Shown: positions 11,644 to 24,740, counted from the stretch's first letter. The stretch: 64,000 nucleotides of DNA from Epichloe hybrida (GCA_019022495.1 JAFEKR010000001.1:8246001-8310000), one strand, 5' to 3'. Numbers and translations are program-made. The notes: a model not told the origin generated them from the sequence alone.

Positions 11644-13195
11644 GTTATTATAAGGATTAAAAGAAAGCTAGTTATATAGAAGCTTTTATTATTACCTATT
11701 TTACTTAATTAGTTATAGAATTTATAATATTTACCTTTTTTTAAGAATTTTACTATAACTAGGGTTATTTATAATATTATACCTTTTTAATAATACTATT
11801 ATACTTATTACTTTATTTTACTAATATAACTTTAAGAAAAACCTTCTAATTATTTTATTTACTATTATTATTAATTATTTTATATTTTTATTATTAATTT
11901 AATTAAAAAATACCCTAAACTAATATAATTAAATTAAATTAGAAATCTAAATAAATATATAAAAGTTAATAGAATATATACTTAGTACTTTAATATTATT
12001 ATTAATATAATAAGAACTTAAAAAAGCTTAAACTATTTATTTACTATTTAAACTAATTAAATATTACTTTAAGCTTTATAATTCTAAAGCTTTAAGAAGT
12101 TATATATAGTAACTTTATATATCTTATTATAATAATATATAAAGAAAGAATATAATAGACTAATATTTATAATTTATTAATAGATAACTAATAGTATTAT
12201 TTTAATTACCCTATATAGCTTAAATAAGCTATAAAAAATAAGTTGAAATTGTTTTTAAAAATAATACTAGGACTTAGTTTTATATAATATACTATACTTA
12301 TTATAAAAGCTTTAATAACTTTTATAACCTTAATTACTATTATTACTATAATTACTATTATTTTACTTTTATTATTATTTTAAAAAAACATAAAAGAGAA
12401 AACATTTTTATAATATTAATATTTTTAAAAACCTTAAAATACTAAGTTATTAAAAACTATAGCTTTTACTATAGTAATTTACTTATAATTACTAGTATTT
12501 ATATTTAAGTTATTTATTTATTATTTATTATTTATTAAACTTTAACACTAATAATATTATAAGTAATCTTAGTAATCTTAGTAATCTTAGTAATATTAGT
12601 AATATTAGTATTATAAGCTATTATAAGCTATAATAAGATATAATAAGCTACTTATATTAAGTTTACTAGTAGTTCTTTTTATAATTTTTTTAAAATAAGT
12701 AATAATAATAATTTATAGAAATATAAAATAATTTATAGAAATAGTAAATAATATAATAAAAAGGTTTTTCTTTAAGTTATATTAGGGAAATAAAGTATTA
12801 AGTTAAATAGTATTATTAAAAAAGTATAATATTATATATAACCTTACTTAGTTATAGTAAAATTACTAAAATAATATAATATTATAAATTCTATAATTAA
12901 TTAAATAAAATAGGTAATAATAAAAGCTTTTATATAACTAGTATTCTTTTAAGCTTTATAATACTAATAACTAATAAAAAGTCTAATACTATATTTATAG
13001 TGTTTATAGTTAGTGTAGTTTAGGAAAAAAATTTATAGTGTAATGTATTGTAGTTTTTTTTTTTATAGTTAGTGTAATGTAGTTTTTTTTCCCTTGTAGT
13101 TAGTGTAGTTTATAGTGTAATGTAGTTTGTAGTGTAGTTACTACACTACACTATAAATACTACACTACACTACACGTTTTAGTGCAATACTCTGA

Positions 13196-15367
13196 CAGAG
13201 TATTGTTTGTAGTGTAGTTAGTGTAGTTTTTAGGAAAAATTTGTATTTGTATTGTAGTTTTTTTTTTCTTGTAGTTAGTGTAGTGTAGTTTTTTTTTTTG
13301 TAGTGTATTGTAGTTAGTGTAGTTACTAACTACACTAACTACAAAAACTATAAATATAGTGTTAGTAAAAAAAAGTGGGCCTTTTTATTATATAATGTTA
13401 TTATAAGGATTAAAAGAAAGCTAGTTATATAGAAGCTTTTATTATTACCTATTTTACTTAATTAGTTATAGAATTTATAATATTTACCTTTTTTTAAGGA
13501 TTTTACTATAACTAGGGTTATTTATAATATTATACCTTTTTAATAATACTATTATACTTATTACTTTATTTTACTAATATAACTTTAAGAAAAACCTTCT
13601 AATTATTTTATTTACTATTACTACTAATTATTTACTATTTCTATAATTTATTATTATTATTTTAATTAAAAATACCCTAAACTAATATAATATAATTAGT
13701 TAATAAATCTAAATAAATAATAAGAAGTTAATAAAGTATATACTTAGTATTAATATATTATTAGTTATATAATAAGAACTTTAAAAAAGCTTAAACTATT
13801 TATTTACTATTTAAACTAATTAAATATTACTTTAAGCTTTATAATTCTAAAGCTTTAAGAAGTTATATATAGTAACTTTATATATCTTATTATAATAATA
13901 TATAAAGAAAGAATATAATAAACTAATATTTATAATTTATTAATAGATAACTAATAGTATTATTTTAATTACCCTATATAGCTTAAATAAGCTATAAAAA
14001 ATAAGTTTAACTTATTTTTAAAAATAATACTAGGACTTAGTTTTATATAATATACTATACTTATTATAAAAGCTTTAATAACTTTTATAACCTTAATTAC
14101 TATTATTACTATAATTACTATAATTACTATAATTACTATATTACTATAATTACTATAATTACTATAATTACTATAATTACTATAATTACTATTATTACTA
14201 TAATTACTATTATTACTATAATTACTATTATTACTATAATTACTATTACTATAATTACTATTATTACTATAATTACTATTATTACTATAATTACTATTAT
14301 TACTATAATTACTATTATTACTATAATTACTATTATTACTATAATTACTATTATTACTATAATTACTATTATTACTATAATTACTATTATTACTATAATT
14401 ACTATTATTATAATTACTATTATTACTATACTATAATTACTATAATTACTATTATTACTATAATTACTATTAATACTATTATTACTATAATTACTATTAT
14501 TACTATAATTACTATTATTACTATAATTACTATTATTACTATAATTACTATTATTTTACTTTTATTATTATTTTAAAAAAACATAAAAGAGAAAACATTT
14601 TTATATTATTAATATTTTTAAAAACCTTAAAATACTAAGTTATTAAAAACTATAGATTTTACTATAGTAATTTACTTATAATTACTAGTATTTATATTTA
14701 AGTTATTTATTAGTTATTTATTTTTTATTAAACTTTAACACTTATAATATTATAATATTAGTAATATTAGTAATATTAGTATTATAAGCTATTATAAGCT
14801 ATTATAAGGTATAATAAGGTATAATAAGGTATAATAAGGTATTATAAGCTACTTATATTAAGTTTACTAGTAGTTCTTTTTAAAGTGTTTTTAAATAAGT
14901 AATAATAATAATTTATAGAAATATAAAATAATTCATAGAAATAGTAAATAATATAATAAGAAGGTTTTTCTTTAAGTTATATTAGTGAAATAAAGCATTA
15001 AGTTAAATAGTATTATTAAAAAAAGTATAATATTATATATAACCTTACTTAGTTATAATAAAATTATTAAAATAAAATAATATTATAAATTCTATAACTA
15101 ATTTAATAAAATAGGTAAGAATAAAAGCTTTTATATAACTAGCTTTCTTTTAACTTTAATAATACTAGTAACTAATAAAAAGTCTAATACTACATTTGTA
15201 GTGTTTATAGTTAGTGTAGTTTAGGAAAAAAAATTTGTAGTGTAATGTATTGTAGTTTTTTTTTCCTTATAGTTAGTGTAGTTTATAGTATAATGTAGTT
15301 TGTAGTGTAGTTACTACACTACACTACAAATACTACACTACACTACACGTTTTAGTGCAATACTCTG
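13196..15367 (+). mobile_element. hAT-like element copy 2
   Basis: An uninterrupted 2172-bp copy bounded by CAGAGTATTG (13196) and CAATACTCTG (15367). It begins one base after copy 1 ends, so the two sit head to tail. The interior is non-coding by eye and RIP-mutated. Compared with copy 1 it carries a large internal repeat expansion. Confidence 0.65.
14094..14555. repeat. 9/18-bp ATTACTAT minisatellite inside hAT-like copy 2
   Basis: About 460 bp of tandem ATTACTATA and ATTACTATT units. The matching place in copy 1 (about 12340-12365) has only two or three units, so the array grew in this copy. Spacers are absent, so it is not a CRISPR array. Confidence 0.9.
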
Positions 15368-15402
15368 CCTGTACAGCTGTTGCCAGCTGGCAACTAGCTC
15401 CT
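15368..15402 (-). repeat. Remnant of the palindromic terminus also seen at 48654
   Basis: The stretch contains the perfect palindrome TTGCCAGCTGGCAA flanked by CTGTACAGCTG and CTAGCTCCTTACA. Its reverse complement matches the start of the unmutated insert at 48654-48695 with two substitutions. Only the end of the element is present here; the rest is missing next to the hAT-like copy. Confidence 0.6.
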
Positions 15403-15760
15403 TACATTTCAAAACTAGTATTATATTAGTTTATCCTATATATATTAAATTCTTTTAGACTTATAAGAAAAGGCTTTATTATGTAATAAAAGAGAGAATA
15501 GTATAATACTTATTAGTCTCTTAGGACTATAAGGTCATTCTAACTAAGTCTAAGACTAAAATTATTACTAGGAATAAATTTCCTTTATAAGTATAAAGTA
15601 AAGCTTAATTTTATATGCCTTAGGGTGGTTTTTTAGTTAGTTTATAGTATAATAATGCTAGTAAAGATTTTTAGGCTAGCTACTAAAGTTTCTTATTAAA
15701 GAGTAGTTGCTATATAAATAGTATTAATTTTACTAAAAGTATTAGTATATATACTAGTTA
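15403..15760. other. Fragment of outer-element interior between nested insertions
   Basis: AT-rich and RIP-mutated. It ends with agtta, the left half of the duplication that continues at 24736-24740. The sequence therefore joins to 24741 onward when the nested Copia block is removed. It may belong to the Gypsy pol relic there. Confidence 0.5.
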
Positions 15761-16048
15761 TGTTAGTTACACTAAGGAACGTTGCACTAGTGCGAAGAGG
15801 TTAAATTCAATGAAGTTAATAATAATAGCTAATAACTAAGAGAGAAAAGAAGAGAGAGAAGGAGAGAAATCTAGCTAGAAGAGAAAGTAAGCAAAAAGGG
15901 GGAAAAGTAAGGCTATAGTGTAATGCCACTGCTAACGAAGTAGGGTAGCTTATAATGCATTTAATCACATTATGTGTGTCCCTTTAGTAGCTTTACTCTT
16001 TAGCCACAGTTAGACTATCTATTATCTAAAGGTCTAAAGGAAGCTATA
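15761..16048 (-). repeat. Copia LTR (3' LTR of the minus-strand copy)
   Basis: It starts TGTTAGTTACAC and ends with a RIP-mutated form of GGAAGCCACA. It is preceded by agtta. Confidence 0.8.
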
Positions 16049-16410
16049 CTAGTAGTCTCTCTTTTCTTTATAGCTAAAGGAGCCTAAAAACGTAATAAAA
16101 ATCAGATTAAAGAAAAGTATATATAAGTAAATCCCTTAATAGGAATCCATAGTCCTTATTAGCTATTGTGGCTTTAGTTATTTTAATTAACCTAGTTATT
16201 ATAATCTATACTTACATACCTATTATATTAATCCTCCCCTTTGCCTAACCTTATAGGTCTCTTAACCTAACCTTTTATATAAATTATTAATTTATTTAGA
16301 TTAATTAAGGTTAAGAGGGCTAAATTTAGCAATGCCTTTATTATTGCATTAGCTAGATTATTACTGCCATTAATTTATCTAACTTTATAGACTTCCCTCC
16401 TTTTATATAA

Positions 16411-16881
16411 TGTGTGCCGTGATACGCGCGCCCATAAACGCGCGTATTCGCGATGACAAGCACAAGGGATACAGGGGATCGCAGGGATAAACAACACAAC
16501 AAGGGATGACGATATTAGTTATCTAGGCAAAGGGACCATTTAATCTATAAAGAGATCACCTGTAGCTAGATTCTTTTAAGGTTCTTTATACACGCCTAAC
16601 TTTAGATTTTTAACTTAAATGCCTAGCGCTACTATGGCTGCCATTGTGTTTACCTTAATAAGATAAATTAATAAGATTATTTCCCTAACTTGACTAAAAA
16701 GTCACTTCTAATCTAATAGACTATTTACTCTGAATTATCTCTATCCGTAGAGACTAATTTAGCCATTGTTGTGATTGCTGCTGTCAAGTTAATTAACCCT
16801 TCTAACGTGAGCAGATGTCACTACTACCTACGACCGTGGGCTAGCATCGTGTCTTTTAGGGTGTTGTTTTCCGCTTGACAA
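16411..16881 (+). repeat. Solo 471-bp LTR (same family as the Gypsy element in block 2)
   Basis: Gapless match in length to the LTRs at 41539 and 53859. It starts TGTGTGCCGTGATACGCGC and ends TTGACAA. The flanks ataa/ataa (16407-16410 and 16883-16886) fit a 4-bp duplication, with the exact 3' end uncertain by one base. It carries a CpG-rich hairpin, ATACGCGCG with CGCGCGTAT, at 16422-16447. It interrupts the 3' part of the Copia copy and is much less RIP-mutated than its host. Confidence 0.85.
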
Positions 16882-19800
16882 AATAACTACTAAAGGGCTA
16901 TAATATTAATTATTAGCTACTTCTCTTTTATTATACCTAGCTTTATAAGGCATTTATATAATAAGAAAGAGTCTATATAGAGAATTATTAGGATTTAAGG
17001 CATCTTTAATTAGTCTATGATTATATAAAGGGTTATAAATATTACGTACGCAATATTAGCACCTTAAACCATGCTATATAGCTTAGATATAAGTGCGCTA
17101 TAGGTTATATACTTACTTTTTATAGAGCTATATATAATAATATTCCCTTTTAAGATAAAGGTATTATTCTCCTTTATTACTTTATCACTAATTATAATAA
17201 TATATCTAATCTATAAACTTAGATCTTTATTATTAGTAAGGGACCTATTTATAAATATAAAGAGTTTTATCTCTTTAAGAGTTAAGGGGATATACTATAA
17301 TCCCCACTACTAATGCTTAATTTACTACTTAAGGCGTTTATTAAGTTATAAGATATTATTAGCAAAGGGTTCTTAGTGTTATATAGTAATTAATAGGTTA
17401 TATAATGCCTTTAGTTAATAGACTATTAAAATATAACTTCCTTAGGCTCTTTGCTTTATATAATCTTGCCTTACTATTAGTAATTAAGGGTTAATTTCCT
17501 TAATCTTCTAACTTTAGCCCTTTTAGGTTAGGGTTAGGGAGTTATTAGCATTCTAGGTTAAGATATAGCTATTAAAGATAAGGGGATTCCTAGTTATTAG
17601 GCATTATTTTTCTTTAGCTATAAACTTTACCTTCTAGAGCTCTCTTTTTTCTTTCTTAAAGAAGTTATTATTACTAAGGCCTAGCGTATTATTTATTTAC
17701 ATCCCTATAATACTAAAGAGGTTTTTGTTATTTAAGGCTATAATTAGTAGGCAAGGATTATATATTAAGGTTATTATATTAAGATTATCCCTATAGTAGT
17801 AAAAATATATTACTTACTAGTGAGTTCTAGCCTTTACAATCTTATAGAGGGGCTTAATTACCTCTATTATTATGCCTTTTAAAAAGAGATATATAATCTG
17901 CTTTAGTAAATTTATAATAATGAGCCTATTTAGGGTTATTTAGGATTAAATATAAGCTTATGTAATATCTTATAGCTAAAGGTAAATTCCCTTTTACTTT
18001 AATAATAAAGCAAGGGCTATAATAATCTATTAGCTTAATCGCTATATTATTAGTAATTAGGTTAAGATAGCCTCTTTTCCTCTATTATTATGCCCTTATA
18101 TAATAAGGCGCGATTTCTTATATAGTGTTTTAGTGCCTTTACCTTTAATCTCTTAGACTATATAAGAATTAAAGATCTAGTAGCCTTTATGCTTTACTAG
18201 ATTAAACATTATAAATCTAAATATATTATAAGCTTATAATATATTAATCTTAGCTTAGTTAGATTATTTAAAGGGGCTCCCTAGGGTTATAATCTTTCCC
18301 TCTTAGTAAAGTTAAAGGGTAAGGTTTTAGTTAGCCTTTTCTTTTACTATAAGGAATGCTATATTTAGCACTTCTCTAGCTATAATCTCCTTAATTAATG
18401 CTTTCTCTTAGTCTTTATTAATAAGTATAAGAGGCTTTATAGGTTTAATAAGCTCCTTAGGATTATAAACCTAAGCCCTAGTTACCTTTACTTTTACTTT
18501 CTTAAGGCTACTAGCTTTATAGCTTCCTATAGGGGTAGCTTTAGCTACCTTAAGGCTTACTATAAGTTCTTTAACTCTATAGCTTCCTATAAAATTACCT
18601 TTAGCCTTAATAGCCTCTATAGGCTTCTTTATGCCCTTATTAATAAAGAATTAAACTATAACGTTTTTCCTTAGCCTCCCTTACTTTTCTTTACTAATAT
18701 CTTTTCCTTTTTTTCCTTTACCTTATTACCCTTTATAAGTAGCTTATTCCCCTAGGCCCCCTTAGCCCCTTTTTATAATAAAACTATAGTATTAGAGAGA
18801 GCTATAGCATAAGAAAGGGCTATATTATAGGCAAGGACCTTTAGGTCTAGGTTATATTCCCTAATATCCTAAAGGCTTTACTTATTAGCCCTTATATACT
18901 ATAGGTCCTTATAGTATAGCTTTACTACTATAAAGTAAAACTTAGCTAGGCTATAAGGTATTTTAACTATATAGGTCTTCTTATTAGTAGCTAATAGCTT
19001 ATAAGAGCTATACTATTTACCTTTTTCTCTTTATATATATATATTAGTTTATAGTAGTAGCTAATATATTAGTAATATATTAGGGCTATTCTAGGCGCTA
19101 AGGGCCTTATAGACTTACCTCTTAGCTAGGTAATAGCGGACTTTATTAGTTATCTTTTAAATTACTTTAGCTTATTAAATAATAAAGACACTTAGTAATA
19201 ACTTATTTATTATCTATAGGTAAGCTCTAAAGACTAGTAAGGTTAGTATAAGGCTATTAGGGCTTACTAAGTTATTAATAGCTTTAATAGCTATCTAGAG
19301 TTATTACTTAGAAGTAATTTCTTTGCTAATTAAATCCATAATAATATTATAAGCCTAGTAAAGAGGTCTATAATATCTCTTAACCTTTCTAATGCTATTA
19401 TAGGCTTTAATAGGTATCTTATTAATATTAATTAATATTAAGTAAGCATAATGCCTAAATTTAGCTAAAGTAAAGTTATTACTAGTATTAGAAATAATCT
19501 AGTCTAAAGGGCCTAGATATATATTAATCTAGCACTTTCTAATTATAATCTAGATATTATAAGCTTTTTACTTCTTAAGGTTAAGGAATTAGGCCGCTGA
19601 AAATAAGGTTACTAAATTAATAATATAAAGGACTAGCTAGCTATTAATTTACATAATATTAATAATAATCTTATAGTTAAAGTTATAGTTATCTTTAAGG
19701 GAGAATTTAAACTAGCTAGGGGCTTTTCTATTTATTTAATAATAGTAATAGACTTTAGTTAGCTTCTTAATTATATAATGTTTAATATTATAACTAGCTT

Positions 19801-22800
19801 ATTAAAGAATCTTTATAAGCTATTAAATTAAGGGATAACTAAACCTTTAGTCAAGTTAATAAATCTCTCCTTTTAATAGGTAAAAAGCGGCGGTTTCTCT
19901 TACCTCTAGAAGCCACTAAGGGTAGCCTTATTTATATATAATAGGTATAGTCTTATTATTTTAAATTAATATATTAGTAAGGTTATTAATCTTAACCTTT
20001 ATTTTATTTATATTAGTAAGGGAAAAGAGAAAGGGTATAATAGTGTTAAGGATATAGAAGGTAATTTAGCTAAGCTTTATAAGCATATAGATAATACTAT
20101 ATGTTATTACTAATCTAGCACTAAAGCAAATAACTTCTAGGTTATAGGGTTTAATTATTAATAATAGCATTAATCTTAGCAAGGCTTTAGCTTATGCTAG
20201 ACTAGTAGTTAATTAGCCTAAGGCTTCTATATCTAGTATAATTCCTTTAAAGATCTCTTTAAAATAGTATTCTTTAGAGGTATAATAAATTAAATTATCT
20301 TTATTAGAAGCCTCTTTAAGGTATAGCTCTTACTTAAGTAAGGCGTGTTAAAAAGCTTAATTCTTAAGCATTATAAGGATATTAATATTATCTATTATTT
20401 GTAATCCTATGTAAAAGAATTATATAATGCTAAGTTATGCCTTTAATAATAGCTTCTTCTTAATATTATTATTACTATTATCTTAGTCCTAAGTAAAGGC
20501 CTTAAGCTATGTTTCCTAGTCTTTTCTTTTCTTTTCTTTATTACTATTATTTCCTTTAAATAAAGTAAGGAATACCTAAAACTTCTTCTCTATAGGAGGT
20601 AAATAATAGTTCTTACTAGCTTACTATCTCTCTTTCTCTTTCTAATGTTTAGCATTAGTGTAATTTAATAACTAGTAACTACTCTTACTATAGATAAAGC
20701 ATTGCTTAGGTTATCTAGAGTTACTATAATAACTTTCTTTTCCTTAGTCTCTTTAATTTTATTAGCTATATTAGTAGTCTATAAATATTACCTCTAATAG
20801 GTCTTTATCTTAATACTAGTAATATTAGTTACTTCTTATATTACTCTTTATAATTATAATTAATTTATAGAGGTTACTAGTAAGGTTCTTAAAGCCTAGC
20901 ATATATATATACTTTATTACCTAATATTTAGGGATACTAGAGACTATGTTTAAGGTTTACTTATAGAGCTTTATATTTACTATATTAGAGGGGTATAGCC
21001 CTTTATAAACTCTCTTTAAGGTAGTTAATAAAATCTTAAGGCACTTAAGCTTACTCTTATTAGAGTTCTATATAATAATATTTTTAAGGGTTATATTACT
21101 TTACTTATAGTAATAGAACTATTAATTACTTTCTATTTTAAATTATTAATAGATATTTCTAATTATCTCTTTATAAAAGAGGTTCTTACTAGTAAGGTAA
21201 TTAAGAAAGTACTATTTACTATCTCCTATTAATATAATAGGGAATACTTTACTAAAATATAACTTAAGGAGGTTAATCTAGTTATACTTACTCTTAAAGA
21301 GTATAAGTTTTAGTAAGAGAAAGTTATATAGCTTCTTACTATAGTAATTACTATTCTTATATATTTTTATAAGCTTAGATATTTTCTTTATAATTTATTT
21401 ATCTAAAGGGAAGGAATAAGAAAGGAAAGTAAGCTATTAAGGGTTAAACTCCTAATATAATTAAGATTATTATAAGGGTTCTTATAGAGAATATAGAGAT
21501 TATTCCTTTTAAGGGTAAGGAATATTAAGGAAGGTCTTTAAGGTAGTAGCTTATAGGGGTTATATATAAGGTAGTTTAGGAGATTATAACTTATTTCCTA
21601 ACTATAGGGTTATTATTATCTCTTAAAGCATATATTTAAGGGCTATTAAAATAGGAAGGCTTACTCCTTAGCTAATGTAAATATTATTATCTTATAGGGA
21701 GTTTTATAGCTCTCTTATAAGCTTATTAAAAGCTCTTCTAAATATGTCTTTTATCTAACCTTTAAAATCTTCTTTAAAGTTCTCCTAAAGGTTTTCTCCT
21801 TACTAATTTTAATGCTTACTAGTGTAAATAAACCTTATAATCTAATTATTAAGTTTAGGCTATATAGTAGCCTCTAGGTTTAGCTAGGTAAGCTCTTCCT
21901 AGTCTCTTATAAGTATAAATAAATATAGCTATAGTTACCTTAGTAAACTATTCTTTTCTAGTCTTTTAGAAGCTATTTCTAAAGGCTTTTAGGATATCTT
22001 ATTATTAAGGGAAGTAAGGTAAGGAGTCTATCTTATTAATAGTCTAATATTTAATTCTATCCCTTTCTTAAGAAGGGTTTAGTCTTCTTAAATAATTTAA
22101 AAAAAAGCAAATAGTAGTATAATAATAGCGTAATTTCTACGCTTATTAAGAGGGATAGACTAGGTAAATCTAAAAAATAGGCAAAATAGGAAAAATAGGA
22201 AAAACAGGGTAAATAGGATAAACAGGATAAATAGGGTAGGATAAATAGGATAAATAGAATAGGATAAATAAGATAAATAGGATTAACAGGATAAATAGAG
22301 GGAAATAACAAAAAACAACGGAAAAAGTATAAAAGAGGGAAAAATAGCAAAAAGAGAGAAAAGCAAGCTATAAAGATAGCGTAAAAGCAGAAATAACTTA
22401 ATTTTTAAAACACTAAGGCGTAAAAAGCTATAAAGAGAGAAGAGGGGTTATAAAGAGAGTGTAGAAGGAGGTTATATAGGTTAGCTAGCTTAGCTAAGGA
22501 TTGTTTTTAACGTTAGGTTTAAATAAAATGCCTTATGGCAATAGATTTAGTTATTTAGTTAGTTTTCTTGTAATAGATAATAAGATTAATAATTAACTAA
22601 ATATCCTAAAGGCCTAAGAGTTAATAGATTAATCTCTTAGAAGTCTAATAAGCCTGTTACTAGGATTCTAGTTTATTTTCCTTTAGCACACTTTGTAGTT
22701 ATGCCTCTTTACCACAATGACCGTTAATTTAGTATAATAAGGGGTAGTAGCTATAGTGTCTGTAGAAATGTCTCTTCTTATAATACCTAACTTATCTATG

Positions 22801-22822
22801 GTTATAGTTAACCACTAATTAG

Positions 22823-23108
22823 TGTTAGTTACACTAAGGAATATTACACTAGTGCAAAGAGGTTAAATTTAATAAAGTTAATAATAATAGCTAATAAGAA
22901 AGAGAAAAGAAAAGAGAGAAGGAGAGGAATCTAGCTAGAAGAGAAGGTAAGCAAAAAGGGGGAAAAGTAAGGCTATAGTGCAGTGCCACTGCTAACAGAG
23001 CGGGGTAGCTTGCGATGCATCTAATCGCATCGCGCGCATCCCTTCGGTGGCTTCACTCTTTAGCCACGGTCGGACTATCTATCGTCTGAAGGTCCGAAGG
23101 AAGCCACA
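22823..23108 (-). repeat. Middle Copia LTR
   Basis: 286 bp, TGTTAG...CCACA, followed on the left by a full leader. On the right it abuts hAT-like sequence (attagtgttaaag), which does not match the left flank of the element. Confidence 0.8.
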
Positions 23109-24090
23109 ATTAGTGTTAAAGTTTAATAATAAATAAATAATAAATAAATAACTTAAATATAAATACTAGTAATTATAAGTAAATTACTATAGTAAAAGCT
23201 ATAGTTTTTAATAACTTAGTATTTTAAGGTTTTTAAAAATATTAATATTATAAAAATGTTTTCTTTTTTATGTTTTTAAACTTATTTTTTATAGCTTATT
23301 TAAGCTATATAAGGTAATTAAAATAATACTATTAGTTATCTATTAATAAATTATAAATATTAGTCTATTATATTCTTTCTTTATATATTATTATAATAAG
23401 ATATATAAAGTTACTATATATAACTTCTTAAAGCTTTAGAATTATAAAGCTTAAAGTAATATTTAATTAGTTTAAATAGTAAATAAATAGTTTAAGCTTT
23501 TTTTAAGTTCTTATTATATTAATAATAATATTAAAGTACTAAGTATATATTTTATTAACTTTTATATATTTATTTAGATTTCTAATTTAATTTAATTATA
23601 TTAGTTTAGGGTATTTTTTAATTAAATTAATAATAAAAATATAAAATAATTAATAATAATAGTAAATAAAATAATTAGAAGGTTTTTCTTAAAGTTATAT
23701 TAGTAAAATAAAGTAATAAGTATAATAATATTATTAAAAAGGTATAATATTATAAATAACCCTAGTTATAGTAAAATCCTTAAAAAAAGGTAAATATTAT
23801 AAATTCTATAACTAATTAAGTAAAATAGGTAATAATAAAAGCTTTTATATAACTAGCTTTCTTTTAATCCTTATAATAACATTATATAATAAAAAGGCTT
23901 ACTTTTTTTTTACTAACACTAATTTGTAGTTTTTGTAGTTAGTGTAGTTACTAACTACACTAACTACACTACACTACAAGCAAAAAAAAACTACAATACA
24001 CTACATTACACTAACTATAAAAAAAAAACTACACTACAAATACAAAATTTTCCTAAAAACTACACTAACTACACTACAATCAATACTCTG
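23109..24090 (-). mobile_element. hAT-like element copy 3, truncated
   Basis: Reverse complement of roughly one half of copies 1 and 2, ending in CAATACTCTG at 24081-24090. It is inserted in the Copia leader (left of ttatggcaatag) and broken off by the middle LTR at 23108. The other half is absent. Confidence 0.7.
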
Positions 24091-24447
24091 CTTATGGCAA
24101 TAGATGTGGTTATTTAGTTAGTTTTCTTATAATAGATAATAAGATTAATAATTAACTAAATATCCTAGATAAATATAATAAGGTTATATCCTATAAGCCT
24201 AAGAGTTAATAAATTAATCCCTTAGAAGTCTAATAAGCCTAAGGGTTAATAAATTAATCCCTTAGAAGTCTAATAAGCCTATAACTAGGATTCTAGTTTA
24301 TCTTCCTTTAGCACACTCTATAGTTATGTCTCTTTACCTAAATAGCCTATCTAGGTTAGCTTAAGAGATAAGGGGCTACATTATCTATAGAAATATCTTT
24401 TCTTATAATACCTAACTTATCTATAGTTATAGTTAACTACTAATTAG
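24091..24447 (-). repeat. Second Copia leader fragment with a 40-bp tandem duplication
   Basis: It matches the leader next to the middle LTR (about 22540-22822). Bases 24201-24240 and 24241-24280 are near-identical 40-bp tandem units absent from the other leader copies, so they arose locally. Confidence 0.75.
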
Positions 24448-24735
24448 TATTAGTTATACTAAGGAACGTTACACTAGTGTGAAGAGGTTAAATTTAATAA
24501 AGTTAATAATAATAGCTAATAACTAAGAGAGAAAAAATAAGGGAGAAGGAGAGGAATCTAGCTAGAAGAGAAGGTAAGTAAAAAGAGGGAAAAGTAAGGC
24601 TATAGTGTAGTGCTATTGCTAATAGAGTGAGGTAGCTTGTAATACATCTAATCGCATCGCGTGCGTCCCTTCGGTAGCTCCACTCTTTGGCCACGGTTAG
24701 ACTATCTATTATCCGAAGGTCCGAAGGAAGCCACA
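24448..24735 (-). repeat. Rightmost Copia LTR (5' LTR of the original insertion)
   Basis: 288 bp, RIP-mutated at its left end and better preserved on the right (CCACA end). It is followed by agtta, matching the far-left flank at 15756. Confidence 0.8.
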
Positions 24736-24740
24736 AGTTA

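Larger units (their letters stand above)
4241..13194 (+). mobile_element. hAT-like element copy 1, split by a Copia element and a solo LTR
   Basis: It starts with the terminus CAGAGTATTG (4241) and ends with the inverted copy CAATACTCTG (13194). Its sequence is found in three pieces (4241-4355, 11197-11352, 11644-13194), each collinear with copy 2 at 13196-15367. A 10-bp inverted terminus of CAG type and dense subterminal TGTAGTGTAG units suggest a hAT-type, probably non-autonomous element of about 2 kb. No transposase is readable. The flanking octamers (ctaatagg on the left) do not give a convincing 8-bp duplication. Confidence 0.6.
15761..24735 (-). mobile_element. Rearranged Copia copy with three LTRs
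   Basis: Minus-strand copy of the 291-bp-LTR Copia family. LTRs lie at 15761-16048, 22823-23108 and 24448-24735. The outermost two are flanked by agtta (15756-15760 and 24736-24740), so they mark one original insertion. The flanks of the middle LTR do not match either end. Between the middle and right LTRs lie a hAT-like fragment (23109-24090) and a second copy of the leader (24091-24447). The body from 22822 down to 16049 is the reverse complement of the copy at 4356-11196, including RNase H near 16.9-17.3 kb and the leader minisatellite at about 22204-22299. Confidence 0.75.

Noticed and set aside
14094..14555. CRISPR-like regular array
   Set aside because: Units are contiguous 9/18-mers with no unique spacers, in a eukaryotic transposon.
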